This document shows, in pieces, positions 44,247-54,073 of a stretch of 54,216 nucleotides of DNA. How positions within the stretch are numbered: the first letter of the stretch is position 1; each line of letters opens with the position of its first letter. The stretch is from Rhodocyclaceae bacterium (GTDB taxonomy: Bacteria > Pseudomonadota > Gammaproteobacteria > Burkholderiales > Rhodocyclaceae): the NCBI GenBank assembly GCA_020445785.1, contig JAGRFZ010000060.1, positions 1-54,216 on the forward strand, in the 5' to 3' direction. Position numbers and translations under genes: made by a program. The notes under the pieces were generated by a model that was not told the DNA's origin, did not search any database, and saw nothing but the letters and a program-made list of their open reading frames with translations.

Positions 44247-45350
44247 ATGGCGAAGGGCATGATCCTGGCTGCGGGCCAGGGAACTCGGGTACGTCCGCTG
44301 ACGTCCCAGTTGCCGAAACCGATGGTGCCGATTCTCGGCAAGCCGGTGATGGAATATCTGGTGGAGCATCTGGCTCGTTACGGCGTCACCGAGATCATGG
44401 TCAACGTCGCCTTCAATCACTGGAAGATCGAGGACTACTTCGGCGACGGCCGGCGCTGGGGGGTGGACCTGGGCTACTCGTACGAGGGGGCACGGGAGCA
44501 CGGAGAACTGGTGCCGAAGGCGGTCGGCTCTGCCGGCGCGCTGCGCAAGATCCAGGACTTCGGTGGATTCTTCGACGACACGACGATCGTCATGTGCGGC
44601 GATGCGATCGTCGATCTGGACATCGGCGCCGCTCTGCACGAACACCGCGCGAAGCAGGCGATCGCGAGTGTCGTCGCGCTCGACGTACCCCGCGAAGACG
44701 TCAAGAATTACGGCATCGTGGTCACCGACGACGAAGGCCGGGTGAAATCCTTCCAGGAAAAGCCGGCGCCCGAGACCGCCTTGTCCACGCTGGCCAGCAC
44801 CGGCATCTACATCATCGAACCCGCGCTCATCGACCGGGTACCGCCGGACGTGGCCTACGACATCGGCTCCGACCTCTTTCCGGAGCTGGTGCACGAGCAA
44901 TTGCCCTTCTTCGCCCAGAAGCGCTTCTTCAATTGGATCGACATCGGCCGGCTGGCCGACTATTGGGAGGTATCGCAGCGGGTGCTGCGCGGCGAGGTGG
45001 CGCAGATGGACATGCCCGGCCGCGAATTCAAGCCGGGCGTCTGGGTAGGCCTCAACACCTCGATCGCGTGGGACAGTGTCCAGATCACCGGCCCCGTCCA
45101 CGTCGGCTCGGGCGTGCGCATCGAACCCGGCGTATCGATCGTCGGGCCGAGTTGGATCGGTCACGGCAGCCACATTCGCGCCGGCGCCAAGATCGAGCGT
45201 TGCATCCTGAAGGAATACACGCGCATCGGTGAAAGCCAGCGTTTCAGCGAAATGATCGTCTCGCCCCAGTTCTGTGTCGCCCGCGACGGCACCGCCCACT
45301 ACCTCGGTGAAGATCTTTGCCCCTATCGCTGGGGCGACGCCCGGGGCTGA
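44247..45350 (+). CDS. Sugar-1-phosphate nucleotidyltransferase
   Basis: 367 residues. The N-terminal catalytic domain (about 1-240) opens with AAGQGTRVRPLT and LPKPMVPILGKP, the nucleotide- and sugar-phosphate-binding motifs of the mannose-1-phosphate guanylyltransferase/glucose-1-phosphate transferase group; VMCGDAIVDLDI and FNWIDIGR follow. The C-terminal part (about 260-330) shows left-handed beta-helix hexad repeats (VHVGSGVRIEPGVSIVGP). It makes a nucleotide sugar for polysaccharide or glycan synthesis; which sugar is not certain. A possible partner is the secreted hydrolase at 37.4-41.4 kb, but no glycan operon is adjacent. Confidence 0.88.
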   Translation: MAKGMILAAGQGTRVRPLTSQLPKPMVPILGKPVMEYLVEHLARYGVTEIMVNVAFNHWKIEDYFGDGRRWGVDLGYSYEGAREHGELVPKAVGSAGALRKIQDFGGFFDDTTIVMCGDAIVDLDIGAALHEHRAKQAIASVVALDVPREDVKNYGIVVTDDEGRVKSFQEKPAPETALSTLASTGIYIIEPALIDRVPPDVAYDIGSDLFPELVHEQLPFFAQKRFFNWIDIGRLADYWEVSQRVLRGEVAQMDMPGREFKPGVWVGLNTSIAWDSVQITGPVHVGSGVRIEPGVSIVGPSWIGHGSHIRAGAKIERCILKEYTRIGESQRFSEMIVSPQFCVARDGTAHYLGEDLCPYRWGDARG

Positions 45351-45486
45351 GCCAAGTCGCACACCGGCCCCACGTACGGTATCCGCAATCGGCCTAAAGG
45401 AGAATGTCGCCGGACCGTTGACCCCGGAGTCAGACTGCAGCGCGGCCGATTCGTTGTCGCGCCCCATCCGTCCGGGAGATACCACC

Positions 45487-45957
45487 ATGAAGACCATGCT
45501 GCAGGCGATTCTCGCCACGACGTTCCTCGCCATCGCGCCTCCTCCGTCGCCGGCGATGGCGGCCGAACGCCACATCGAGAATGCCGACGAGATCGTTCAG
45601 CAGGCCGACTGGAATGCCATGAAAACGGTCACGGTCGTCTTCGAGGAACACGGCTACACGCCGGAGGAGCTTCGCTTCCAGGCAGGCACCGCCTACAAGC
45701 TGGTGCTCCGCAACGAGGGCGAGAAGCATCACTACTTCACCGCGCCGGAGTTCTTCCGGTCGATCGCGACACGCAAGGCCATGGTCAACGGGCAAGCGGA
45801 GATCAAGGCGCCCTACTTCAAGGCGATCGAGGTGCTCAAGGAAGGCGGCCAGCTCGATCTGTACTTCGTCCCCGTCGTGCGTGGCCGCTTCGAGGTGTAT
45901 TGCACCATCGACGATCATCGTGAGAAGGGCATGGAAGGGCAGATCATCGTCGAATGA
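45487..45957 (+). CDS. Periplasmic cupredoxin
   Basis: 156-residue exported blue-copper-type protein. The signal peptide cleaves near PAMA-AE (residue 25). Copper ligands fit the type 1 pattern: His81 or His82 (GEKHHYF), Cys139, His144 and Met149 (YCTIDDHREKGM, spacing C-x4-H-x4-M as in nitrite-reductase/plastocyanin-like sites). An insertion of about 35 residues (RSIATRKAMVNGQAEIKAP) lies between the first ligand and the Cys loop. It probably shuttles electrons in the periplasm. The stop overlaps the start of the ethylbenzene-dehydrogenase-like gene (ATGA, 45954-45957), so they likely work together. Two haem c-type cyclases lie just beyond, convergently. Confidence 0.9.
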   Translation: MKTMLQAILATTFLAIAPPPSPAMAAERHIENADEIVQQADWNAMKTVTVVFEEHGYTPEELRFQAGTAYKLVLRNEGEKHHYFTAPEFFRSIATRKAMVNGQAEIKAPYFKAIEVLKEGGQLDLYFVPVVRGRFEVYCTIDDHREKGMEGQIIVE

Positions 45958-46859
45958 ATCCCCCATTCCGGATCGCCGGGCTGGCGGCACTGCTGCTGTC
46001 GGCCGCCGCTTCGGCACAGCCCGTGCCGCAGCCGATCCCGGTCGGCATGCTCGAGTCGGCACCGACCCTCGATGGTGAGTTGGGCGACTGGGGCGCCAGT
46101 GGTTGGCAGCAGATTGCCGTCGCACCGACCGTAAAACCGGAGGAGCGCTCCCGGCTGGGTCTGGGCGCGGAGGACCGAAATGCGGTCGGCAAGGCGACCG
46201 TCGAGCTCAAGGCCGGCGTCCACGGCGGCATCTTCCATCTGGCCGTGCGCTGGGCGGACGACGGCGAGGACTCGCGGGGCGACGTGTGGTCATGGAACGG
46301 ACGGCGCTACACACGCGTTCGACGCCACGGCGACATGTTCGCAGTGCGCTTCGAACGTTCCGGCGATTACGACCGGAGCATGCTCTCCGGCAAAAGCTAC
46401 GAAGTGGACCTGTGGGAATGGAGCGCCCACCGCAGCCAGCGCGCCGGCATCGCCGGCGACTACCGCCACGTGATCACCACCGCCCTGCTCGACAACGCCG
46501 CCGAATACACGGTCGAGGGCGTAGGCACGGTCTTCATCAAGAAATTTGCCGACCGCGGCCATTCACCATTCAAGAGCGCCCGCCCCCCGAAGACGAAGCA
46601 GGCCGACGAGATCGACGCTCTGACCTTGAGCGGCAAGGCCGACGGCAGCTTCGCCGACGTGCGGGCCGCCGCCCGGTGGCGCGACGGACACTGGCAATTG
46701 GAGCTGTCGAGAGCCCTGGACACCGGCCACGACGACGACGTGGTGCTGCCGGCGGGTGGCACCATCGTCGGCCAGATCGCGGTATTCAACCATGCCGACG
46801 ACGAGCATAAGAGCGTCTCCGAACCCCTGCGCTTCGACCTGACGGCAATCAGGCGCTGA
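45954..46859 (+). CDS. Ethylbenzene-dehydrogenase-gamma-like haem protein
   Basis: 301-residue exported protein. Signal peptide: RIAGLAALLLSAAASA (residues 6-21). The body is beta-rich and matches the EB_dh pattern: LDGELGDWG near residue 40, HLAVRWADDGED, DMFAVRFERSGDY and VGQIAVFNHADDEHKS near the end. Members include the haem b-binding gamma subunit of ethylbenzene and related dehydrogenases, and related periplasmic redox proteins that receive electrons. Two Met/Lys-type haem ligands cannot be pinpointed by eye. The start overlaps the cupredoxin stop. The stop overlaps, convergently, the end of the first haem c cyclase (46849). Confidence 0.85.
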   Translation: MNPPFRIAGLAALLLSAAASAQPVPQPIPVGMLESAPTLDGELGDWGASGWQQIAVAPTVKPEERSRLGLGAEDRNAVGKATVELKAGVHGGIFHLAVRWADDGEDSRGDVWSWNGRRYTRVRRHGDMFAVRFERSGDYDRSMLSGKSYEVDLWEWSAHRSQRAGIAGDYRHVITTALLDNAAEYTVEGVGTVFIKKFADRGHSPFKSARPPKTKQADEIDALTLSGKADGSFADVRAAARWRDGHWQLELSRALDTGHDDDVVLPAGGTIVGQIAVFNHADDEHKSVSEPLRFDLTAIRR

Positions 46860-48561
46860 GCGCGATTTCGATCCGATTGCGCCCTGCCGCCTTGGCCTGA
46901 TACAGGGCGGCATCGGCCGCCGCCAGGAGCTCGGCCGGTGACTCCGCCGCGACCGACTCGGTGCACGCGATGCCGATGCTGATGGTCACCCGCAGCCCCT
47001 CCACTTCCAGCAGCTCGATGTCCCGCCTCAGTCGGTCGGCAACCGGCGTCGCATCACCACTGTGCAGGCCGGGAAGCACGGCGACGAACTCTTCGCCACC
47101 GTAGCGACCGAGCACATCGTAGCAACGCAGGGTCTCCCTCGAACGCCGCGAAACACCCCGCAGCACCCGATCTCCGGCCTCGTGTCCGTGCTCGTCGTTG
47201 AAGCGCTTGAAATGGTCCACGTCGAAGATCAGTACCGCGAGCGGGCGTCCGCAGACCCGCATGCGGTCGAACTCCTCGGCGAAGCGCTGATCGAGGTGGC
47301 GGCGGTTGAACAGGCCGGTCAACTCGTCGGTGCGCGCCATCGACGACAGTTGCTCGCGCAGCCTGTGTTCCTCGTCGATGTCGCGGATCAGTGCAGCGGA
47401 GCCGATCACCGAGCCGTCGCCTTCGCAGATCATCGACGCGCCCACGGCGAGCATGCGTCCCCGATAGAGGACCCGGATGCGGGACGCCTCCTGCTCACCG
47501 ATCAGCAGGCTGTGGATCATGCCGGGCTGGTCGATGATCCTCTCGAAGCCCTCGTCGCGGATCTCCGCGGTGGACTTGCCCAGAATCTCTTCTGCCGCGG
47601 GATTGACCAGTACGACCCCGCCCTCCCGGTCGGTGACGACGACCCCTTCACGTGAGGTCAACAGGATCGTCGTCAGTTTGTCCTGCTCCGCGAGCAGGCT
47701 CAGATAATTGGCCTTGAGCCGCACCCGCATGAGATTGAAGCTGCTCGCCATCTGCCCGATCTCATCCTTGGAATCGACCGCGATGCCGTGGTCCCAATCG
47801 CCGGTGGCGACCCGCCGCATCGCCCTGGTGACGCCCTCGATCGGCCGGAACAGCATGTGTCCGAGCAGATAGCCGGTCAGCAGCATGGTCACTGCCATGG
47901 CGATTGCGAGACCGAACAGCGCTTGCACGCGGGCTTCGCTCATGTCCCGCTCGACCGCACGGAAGGACGTCTCGAGCACCACCACGCCACGCACCGCCTG
48001 ACCATCGTCGTGGCATTCGACGCACATCGGCCGCGCGAAGATCGGATCGAGGAACAGCGAGAATCGTTCTCCGTCGCCCTGAACGGTCGTGATGTTCACC
48101 GCCTCGCGCCCGGCCACCACCGCGGCGAACTCGTCCCGCGCCGCTTCGGGAATCGGAGCCGGCGCCGGCCGATCTTCGTGAACGGCGAACGCCGTGTAGC
48201 CGAGACGCGCGTTGACGCGGCCGATCGTCGCGTTGTCCTGGAACGCAGGCGTACCGTCGGTACGCACGATCAGGAATCGACTCGCCCCTTCGACGCCCGC
48301 CAGACGCCGCGTGAACTCGGCGGCGACTTCGGCGTGTCCCCCTTCCATGATCGATTCGAGGCTGCTCCCGACCGCATCCGTCACCTTATGGAGAGCACGC
48401 TGGTGTTCGGCCAGGATCGCCGCCTCGGCCTGTCTCAGGTAGATCAGTGCGGTCGCAAGGAGCCCGATCAGGACCACGGCCGACATGGCCACCAACAGCC
48501 GGAACCGGAGCCTGCGCAGCATCGAGATGTGGTCCGCAGCGTCAGCCCGTGGCCGCTTCAC
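46849..48561 (-). CDS. Haem c-type diguanylate cyclase A
   Basis: About 570 residues. Start likely GTG 48561 (GAGG six bases before), overlapping the end of cyclase B; TTG 48567 and ATG 48522 are alternatives. Domain order: membrane helix near 20-40, a periplasmic region with a CVECH haem c site (about residues 180-184), a second membrane helix, HAMP, PAS, and GGDEF with GGEEF and the RCYD inhibitory RxxD site. Covalent haem attachment at CXXCH places the sensor in the periplasm, where haem redox or gas binding could control c-di-GMP synthesis. The CXXCH segment (MCVECHDDG) fits the DUF3365/Tll0287-like haem family. It is paralogous to cyclase B. Confidence 0.9.
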   Translation of the reverse strand: MKRPRADAADHISMLRRLRFRLLVAMSAVVLIGLLATALIYLRQAEAAILAEHQRALHKVTDAVGSSLESIMEGGHAEVAAEFTRRLAGVEGASRFLIVRTDGTPAFQDNATIGRVNARLGYTAFAVHEDRPAPAPIPEAARDEFAAVVAGREAVNITTVQGDGERFSLFLDPIFARPMCVECHDDGQAVRGVVVLETSFRAVERDMSEARVQALFGLAIAMAVTMLLTGYLLGHMLFRPIEGVTRAMRRVATGDWDHGIAVDSKDEIGQMASSFNLMRVRLKANYLSLLAEQDKLTTILLTSREGVVVTDREGGVVLVNPAAEEILGKSTAEIRDEGFERIIDQPGMIHSLLIGEQEASRIRVLYRGRMLAVGASMICEGDGSVIGSAALIRDIDEEHRLREQLSSMARTDELTGLFNRRHLDQRFAEEFDRMRVCGRPLAVLIFDVDHFKRFNDEHGHEAGDRVLRGVSRRSRETLRCYDVLGRYGGEEFVAVLPGLHSGDATPVADRLRRDIELLEVEGLRVTISIGIACTESVAAESPAELLAAADAALYQAKAAGRNRIEIALSA

Positions 48562-50248
48562 CACCAACCTCGCCCGCCATGCTCACCCGATCGCGCCCTG
48601 CGCGCTTGGCGTCATAGAGTGCGCCATCGGCCAGCTCCAGCAAATGCCTGGGAGAATCCGCGACGACCCAAGGTACGCAGGCGATGCCGACCGAGACCGT
48701 CACCTTGAGGCCGTCGACCTCACTGGCCGCCACCGCGGCACGAATCCGCTCGCCCACCTGCTGCGCCCCACTGGCCGGGGTCGCCGGCAAAATCGCCACG
48801 AACTCCTCGCCGCCGTAACGGCACGCAATATCGTGACCTCGCAGGGTATCGCGAAAGATTTCAGCGACCCGACACAGCACCCGGTCACCCTGGTCGTGGC
48901 CGTGCATATCATTGAATATCTTGAAATGATCCACGTCGAACATCACGACCGAGAGTGGCTCCTTGCAGCGGGCGGCCCGGTGCCACTCGGTCTCCAGCGT
49001 CGCATCCAGATGTCGGCGGTTGTAGAGACCGGTCAGTCCGTCGGTGGTGGATAGGCGCCGCAATTCCTCCTCCAGCCGTTTCTCCTCGGTGACGTCGCGC
49101 AGCAGGGCCGCCGACCCCACCACGTGGCCGTCCCCGGCATGGATGGTCGACGCGAACACCTGCAGCACATGGCGGCCGTAGCGCACGGTCACTGGACCTT
49201 CGGCGTGGTCCTCGGCCAGCCAGCTGCGCATCGCCTCGGGGTCGTCGAGCAGGGCCTCGAGCCCCCCCGACACGATCTCCTCGCGTGATTTGCCGAGCAG
49301 GCGCTCGGCCGCCGGGTTGACCAGCACCACACAGCCGCTGCCGTCGGTCAGGACAATGCCCTCGCCGGCACTGCGGATGATCGTGGTCAGCTTGTCCTGC
49401 TCCCGCCGCAGCCCGTCGTAGGTGTTGCGCAACTCACTGGTCATGACGTTGAAGCTTTGCGCCATGCGCCCGAGTTCGTCACGACTGCCGACCGGCACCT
49501 CGTATTCGAGATCACCCGTGCTGGCCCGCGACATCGCCTTCGTCACCCGCTCGATCGGACCCACCACCGAACGCCCGAGCATGAAGCCGGTGAGCAGCAT
49601 GGTGCCGGTCAGCGCCACCACCAGGACCAGCAGCGAATCCTGCCGTGCTTGTAGAATGTCGCGCTGGACCTGTGCCAACGAGGTCGTCAGCTTCAGGACT
49701 CCTCGGATCGGCCGGGCGCTGCCGTGGCATTTGTGGCAGGCCTTTTGATTGGCGATCGGCGAGAGAAAGGTCAGTGTCGGATCGCCATTCTGATCCTCGT
49801 CGTAGATCGACAGGATGGTGCGCGTTGCGAGCACCCGCTGCAGGTTCGGATCACGTCGGTCCAGCACCCGAATCCGTGCCTCGGTCTCCCGGGTCAGAAA
49901 TTCTTCCTCGCCGCGGCGCTCGTTGACTTCCTCGATCGTGCTGTTGTCACGGAACGCCTCGAGGCCGTCGATCCGAAGGACGCGAAAATCCTCGACTTCC
50001 GGCACTCGCTTGAGGCGGTCGGCGAAGGCCTGGGCGATGTCGGCGGAGCCGGCCAACATGACGCTCTGCAGCCCCTCGATCACACTCTCGGTGAGCTTGC
50101 GCATGGTCCGCTCGTTCTGCGCGAGCACCGAGCGTTCCTGGTGGGTCGTATAGAAGGCAGCGGTGGCAATCAGTCCCGCAGCAACGGCGATGCCGACCAC
50201 CGCGATGATCTTGTAGCGAATCCTTCCGGCGAAAAGCTTGATGGCCAC
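48542..50248 (-). CDS. Haem c-type diguanylate cyclase B
   Basis: 568 residues, same architecture as cyclase A, its tandem paralogue. The first helix (about 12-32) leads to a periplasmic domain with the haem motif CHKCH at 171-175. The second helix (about 205-225) is followed by HAMP (about 226-280), PAS (about 295-400) and GGDEF (about 410-560) with GGEEF and the RGHD inhibitory site. The PAS part carries LTDGSGCVVLVNPAAERLLG. The two N-terminal domains differ more than the GGDEF parts, consistent with different signals. The stop overlaps the start of A, so they are co-transcribed. A G-rich site precedes the ATG. Confidence 0.92.
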   Translation of the reverse strand: MAIKLFAGRIRYKIIAVVGIAVAAGLIATAAFYTTHQERSVLAQNERTMRKLTESVIEGLQSVMLAGSADIAQAFADRLKRVPEVEDFRVLRIDGLEAFRDNSTIEEVNERRGEEEFLTRETEARIRVLDRRDPNLQRVLATRTILSIYDEDQNGDPTLTFLSPIANQKACHKCHGSARPIRGVLKLTTSLAQVQRDILQARQDSLLVLVVALTGTMLLTGFMLGRSVVGPIERVTKAMSRASTGDLEYEVPVGSRDELGRMAQSFNVMTSELRNTYDGLRREQDKLTTIIRSAGEGIVLTDGSGCVVLVNPAAERLLGKSREEIVSGGLEALLDDPEAMRSWLAEDHAEGPVTVRYGRHVLQVFASTIHAGDGHVVGSAALLRDVTEEKRLEEELRRLSTTDGLTGLYNRRHLDATLETEWHRAARCKEPLSVVMFDVDHFKIFNDMHGHDQGDRVLCRVAEIFRDTLRGHDIACRYGGEEFVAILPATPASGAQQVGERIRAAVAASEVDGLKVTVSVGIACVPWVVADSPRHLLELADGALYDAKRAGRDRVSMAGEVGGEAATG

Positions 50249-50353
50249 CCCCCCCTGCAGCGGGCGCGCACGCCGATCGGGCGCGCGCGACGACAGCAGG
50301 TTAACGATCCGGCGACGCCAAGCTTTAGGGCATCCCCGATGTCGCGCCGGCCT

Positions 50354-50929
50354 TCAGCGCAGACCGTTGCGCTGAAGGCGAGGGCGTGCCAGGAAATAGG
50401 CGGTGATGCTCTTGCCATCGGTAATTCGGCCGTCGAACACTGCCCGCTCGAACTCGTCGGGCATGATCGTATCGAGCTCGAGAAACTCGCCCTCGTCCAA
50501 GCGCTGACCGACCCGCTCGAGCCCGCGTGCAAGGAAGATCTCGATCCGCTCGTCCGAATACCCGATGCACGGGTGCATGCACCCCAGGTGCTGCCAGTCT
50601 CGGGCCCGGTGCCCGGTTTCCTCCGCGAGCTCGCGGATCGCGCAGTCTGCGATCGGCTCGCCGGGATCGATCTTTCCGGCAGGGAATTCGACGAACACCC
50701 GCTGCAGCGGATAGCGGAACTGGTGCTCCACCAACAGGCTGCCGTCGTCCGCTTCGGCCACGATCACCACGGCGCCGGGATGGCGCAGAAATTCGCGTCC
50801 GACCACGCTGCCATCGGGCGCGCGCGCGCGATCCCTCCGTACCTGCAAGAAGATGCCGGAATACACCTCTTCACTGGTGAGGGGCTGCTCTTCCAACTGC
50901 TTGTCGAACTGGCCGGTACGAAAGGTCAT
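50354..50929 (-). CDS. NUDIX hydrolase, ADP-ribose pyrophosphatase type
   Basis: 191-residue enzyme. The NUDIX box GKIDPGEPIADCAIRELAEET fits G-x5-E-x7-REUxEExGU, with metal-binding glutamates in RELAEE. The surrounding VEFPAGKIDPGE and the downstream LGCMHPCIGYSDERIEIFLA match the ADP-ribose/ADP-sugar pyrophosphatase group. It hydrolyses a nucleoside diphosphate sugar in the cytoplasm. It lies after the nuo genes on the same strand, separated from nuoN by 81 bases and an intrinsic terminator, so it is probably a separate or read-through gene. A NUDIX gene next to nuoN is common in betaproteobacteria. The stop is 105 bases before cyclase B. Confidence 0.92.
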   Translation of the reverse strand: MTFRTGQFDKQLEEQPLTSEEVYSGIFLQVRRDRARAPDGSVVGREFLRHPGAVVIVAEADDGSLLVEHQFRYPLQRVFVEFPAGKIDPGEPIADCAIRELAEETGHRARDWQHLGCMHPCIGYSDERIEIFLARGLERVGQRLDEGEFLELDTIMPDEFERAVFDGRITDGKSITAYFLARPRLQRNGLR

Positions 50930-50955
50930 GGGGGCACTCCAGCGGCGGCTGACAA

Positions 50956-50981
50956 GGAAAAGGCCGGCGCTGTGGCCGGCC
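50956..50981 (-). terminator. Intrinsic terminator after the nuo genes
   Basis: On the minus strand GGCCGGC (50981-50975), a 6-base loop, then GCCGGCC (50968-50962), followed by TTTTCC (50961-50956). The 7-bp GC stem with an adjacent T run directly after nuoN is a textbook rho-independent terminator for the nuo operon. Confidence 0.8.
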
Positions 50982-51010
50982 CTCGTGGCGGATCGAGACG
51001 CCGCGACCCG

Positions 51011-52483
51011 TTACATGAACGAAGCCGACAGGGCCCGGGCACAGCCTTCGATCAATTGGGTCGGCATCAGTCCGAGAATCGCGATCGCCACGCCATTGAC
51101 CGACAGCACCAACTTCAGGTCGAGGCTGCTGCCGATCGGTGTTTCGTCGGCCGGCTCGTCGAAGTACATGACCTTGACCACGCGCAGATAGTAGTAGGCA
51201 CCCACCAGCGACATCACCACGGCAACGACCGCCACCCAGACGTAGCCGGCTTGAATGACCGCAGCCAGCACCGAAAGCTTGGCGAAGAAGCCGATGAAGA
51301 ACGGTACGCCGGCCATGGAGAACATGATGAACATCATCATCAGTGCGAACCACGGGCTGCGCTTGTTGAGACCCTTGAAGTCGTCGATTTCCTCCGCCTC
51401 GAACCCGGCACGGGCCAGCAGCATGATCATGCCGAACGAGGCCAGGCTCATCAGCACATAGGTGACGACATAGAACATCGCGGCGCCGTAGGCGGTACCG
51501 GCAAAGCGTGGATCGCCGTCGACGACCCCGGCCAGCAGCCCCAGCAGCATGAAGCCCATGTGCGAGATCGCCGAGTAGGCCAGCATCCGCTTGAGGTTGG
51601 TCTGGGCAACCGCGACCAGGTTGCCGAGAATGATCGACGCCACGGCCAGAAACACCAGCATCGCCTGCCACTGCTCGGCCAGATCGAACAGGCCATTGAC
51701 CAGCAGACGCATCGCCATCGCGAATGCGGCCAGCTTGGGCGCAGTGCCGATCAGCAAGGTAACCGCCGTCGGCGCGCCGTGATAAACGTCCGGAATCCAC
51801 ATGTGGAAGGGCACGACGCCGAGCTTGAAGGCGAGTCCGGCGACCAGGAACACCAGGCCGAACATCAGCACGGTGCGATTGCCGGTGTCGTGGAAGATGG
51901 CCTGGGCGATGCCCGAAAGTTCGAGGCTGCCGGTAGCGCCATAGATCATCGACATCCCGTACAGCAGCAAGCCGGAAGCCAACGCGCCGAGGACGAAATA
52001 CTTCATGGCGGCCTCGGTGGAGCGCGCCGAATCCCGGTCCATCGCGACCATGCCGTAGAGCGAGAGCGACAGCATTTCGAGACCGATGTAGACCGTGAGC
52101 AGGTGGTTGGCCGAAATCATCACCATCATGCCCAGCGTCGCGTAGATCACCAGGACATAGAATTCGGGCCGGTCGAGGTTCCGATCCACCATGTACTGCC
52201 GGCTGTACAGCAAGGCCACGGCCATGGAGCCGTACACCAGCAGTTTCAGCAGGTCCGACATCGGATCGTCGATGTACATGTTGCTGAAGGTGTAGACCAC
52301 CTCGCCGTCCATTCCCGACCAGGTGATCAGCGCAGCGACCAGCAAGATGCCGAGGGTCATCAGATAGCCGATCGTTCGGGCGCTGTTCTTGACGAAGACG
52401 GTGACCATCAGCACCACCAGCGACATCGCGGCGACGAAGAGTTCAGCGGCCGCGGGAGCGAAATCAGGGACAACAAAGTTCAT
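51011..52483 (-). CDS. nuoN: NADH-quinone oxidoreductase subunit N
   Basis: 490-residue membrane subunit of respiratory complex I, an antiporter-like proton-pumping subunit with about 14 helices. Typical NuoN signatures are present: [39 protein letters not shown] and [18 protein letters not shown], which carries the conserved proton-channel residues. The length fits the family. It is the last gene of the nuo operon here, starts 37 bases after the nuoM stop, and is followed by the terminator at 50956-50981. Confidence 0.97.
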   Translation of the reverse strand: MNFVVPDFAPAAAELFVAAMSLVVLMVTVFVKNSARTIGYLMTLGILLVAALITWSGMDGEVVYTFSNMYIDDPMSDLLKLLVYGSMAVALLYSRQYMVDRNLDRPEFYVLVIYATLGMMVMISANHLLTVYIGLEMLSLSLYGMVAMDRDSARSTEAAMKYFVLGALASGLLLYGMSMIYGATGSLELSGIAQAIFHDTGNRTVLMFGLVFLVAGLAFKLGVVPFHMWIPDVYHGAPTAVTLLIGTAPKLAAFAMAMRLLVNGLFDLAEQWQAMLVFLAVASIILGNLVAVAQTNLKRMLAYSAISHMGFMLLGLLAGVVDGDPRFAGTAYGAAMFYVVTYVLMSLASFGMIMLLARAGFEAEEIDDFKGLNKRSPWFALMMMFIMFSMAGVPFFIGFFAKLSVLAAVIQAGYVWVAVVAVVMSLVGAYYYLRVVKVMYFDEPADETPIGSSLDLKLVLSVNGVAIAILGLMPTQLIEGCARALSASFM

Positions 52484-52520
52484 CGTCAGACCATTTCCGT
52501 GTAGTTGATTCGCCGGCCGC

Positions 52521-54002
52521 TCACAGCTTGCTCACCGCGACATGCCTTAGAAGGTCGTTCACCGTGGCGTGCATGACCTCGGTGAAGGGCTGCGGATACA
52601 GACCCATCACCAGCACGCACGCCGCCAGAACCGCCAGGAAGAAGAACTCACGCCTGCCAATGTCCTCGAGCTCGGCGACATGTTTGTTGGCCACCGCGCC
52701 GAACACCACCCGCTTGTACATCCACAAGGTATAGGCCGCACCCAGAATCAAGGTCGTGGCCGCCAGGAAGGCGACCCAGAAGTTGTACTGAACCGCACCC
52801 AGGATCACCATGAACTCGCCGACGAATCCGGACGTGGCCGGCAGTCCGGCGTTGGCCATCGCAAACAGCATGAAGAAGGCAGCAAACTTCGGCATGGTGT
52901 TGACGACGCCGCCGTAGTCCGAGATCTGGCGCGAATGCACGCGGTCGTACATGACGCCGATGCACAGGAACATCGCGCCCGAGATGAAGCCGTGGGAGAT
53001 CATCTGAATCAGCGCACCTTCGATGCCGAGCGGATTCATCATGAAGAAACCAAGGGTGACGAAGCCCATGTGGGAGATGGACGAGTAGGCCACCAGCTTC
53101 TTCATGTCGGTCTGTACCAGCGCGACGAAGCCGATATACACCACTGCAATCAGCGACAGGGTGATGATCAGCGGCGCCATGGCGTGGGAAGCATCCGGCA
53201 CGATCGGCAGCGAGAAGCGCAGGAAGCCGTAGGCACCCAGCTTGAGCGCGATCGCGGCCAACACCACCGAACCGCCAGTGGGTGCTTCGACGTGGGCGTC
53301 CGGCAGCCAGGTATGCACCGGCCACATCGGCACCTTGACCGCGAAGGACAGGAGCATCGCAATGAAGATCAGGGTCTGCGCCTCGATCGCCAGCGGCAGC
53401 TTATGCCAGTCGAGGATATTGAAGCTGCCTCCGGCCTCGCGGAACAGGTAGATGAAGGCCACCAGCATCAACAGCGAGCCGAGCAGCGTGTAGAGGAAGA
53501 ACTTGATCGCCGCATAGACCCGGTTCGGGCCACCCCAGACACCGATGATCAGATACATCGGGATCAAAGAAGCCTCGAAGAAGACGTAGAACAGGATGCC
53601 GTCGAGTGCCGAGAAGATGCCGTTCATGAGGCCGGACATGATCAGGAAGGCGGCCATGTACTGGGCCACCCGGCTCTGGATCACCTCCCAGCCGGCCACC
53701 ACGACCATGATCGTGATGAAGCTGTTGAGCAGCACGAACAGCATCGAGATGCCGTCGACCCCGAGGAAGTAGTTGATGTTGAAGTATGGGATCCAGGCCG
53801 CCAGCTCGACGAACTGCATCTGGCTGGTTCCGGTATCGAAGCCCGTGAACAGCGGAATCGTCACCAGGAAGCCGAGCACCGCGGTGACCAGCGCGATCAT
53901 TCGCTGCAGCGGCGCGTTCCGGTCCGAACCGGTCGCGAGCACGACCAGACCACCGATAATCGGCACCCAGATCGCCAGGCTGAGAAGAGGCATACCCGTC
54001 AT
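52521..54002 (-). CDS. nuoM: NADH-quinone oxidoreductase subunit M
   Basis: 493-residue antiporter-like membrane subunit of complex I. Key segments are [42 protein letters not shown] and [16 protein letters not shown], containing the conserved Glu, Lys and His of the proton path. A GGAAG site lies before the ATG at 54002. The gene order nuoL–nuoM–nuoN is standard. Confidence 0.97.
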   Translation of the reverse strand: MTGMPLLSLAIWVPIIGGLVVLATGSDRNAPLQRMIALVTAVLGFLVTIPLFTGFDTGTSQMQFVELAAWIPYFNINYFLGVDGISMLFVLLNSFITIMVVVAGWEVIQSRVAQYMAAFLIMSGLMNGIFSALDGILFYVFFEASLIPMYLIIGVWGGPNRVYAAIKFFLYTLLGSLLMLVAFIYLFREAGGSFNILDWHKLPLAIEAQTLIFIAMLLSFAVKVPMWPVHTWLPDAHVEAPTGGSVVLAAIALKLGAYGFLRFSLPIVPDASHAMAPLIITLSLIAVVYIGFVALVQTDMKKLVAYSSISHMGFVTLGFFMMNPLGIEGALIQMISHGFISGAMFLCIGVMYDRVHSRQISDYGGVVNTMPKFAAFFMLFAMANAGLPATSGFVGEFMVILGAVQYNFWVAFLAATTLILGAAYTLWMYKRVVFGAVANKHVAELEDIGRREFFFLAVLAACVLVMGLYPQPFTEVMHATVNDLLRHVAVSKL

Positions 54003-54073
54003 CGTCTACTTCCGTTTGTGGCGCCCGAAAAGGGCGCGTGTTTTCTTTTGATTCCGTCCCTGGGTGGCGAAGA

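Noticed and set aside
49724-52504. A 926-codon plus-strand open frame across cyclase B, the NUDIX gene and nuoN
   Set aside because: It is antisense to well-supported genes, its product is His/Gln/Asp/Arg-rich with no recognisable domain, and long antisense frames are common in high-GC coding DNA.
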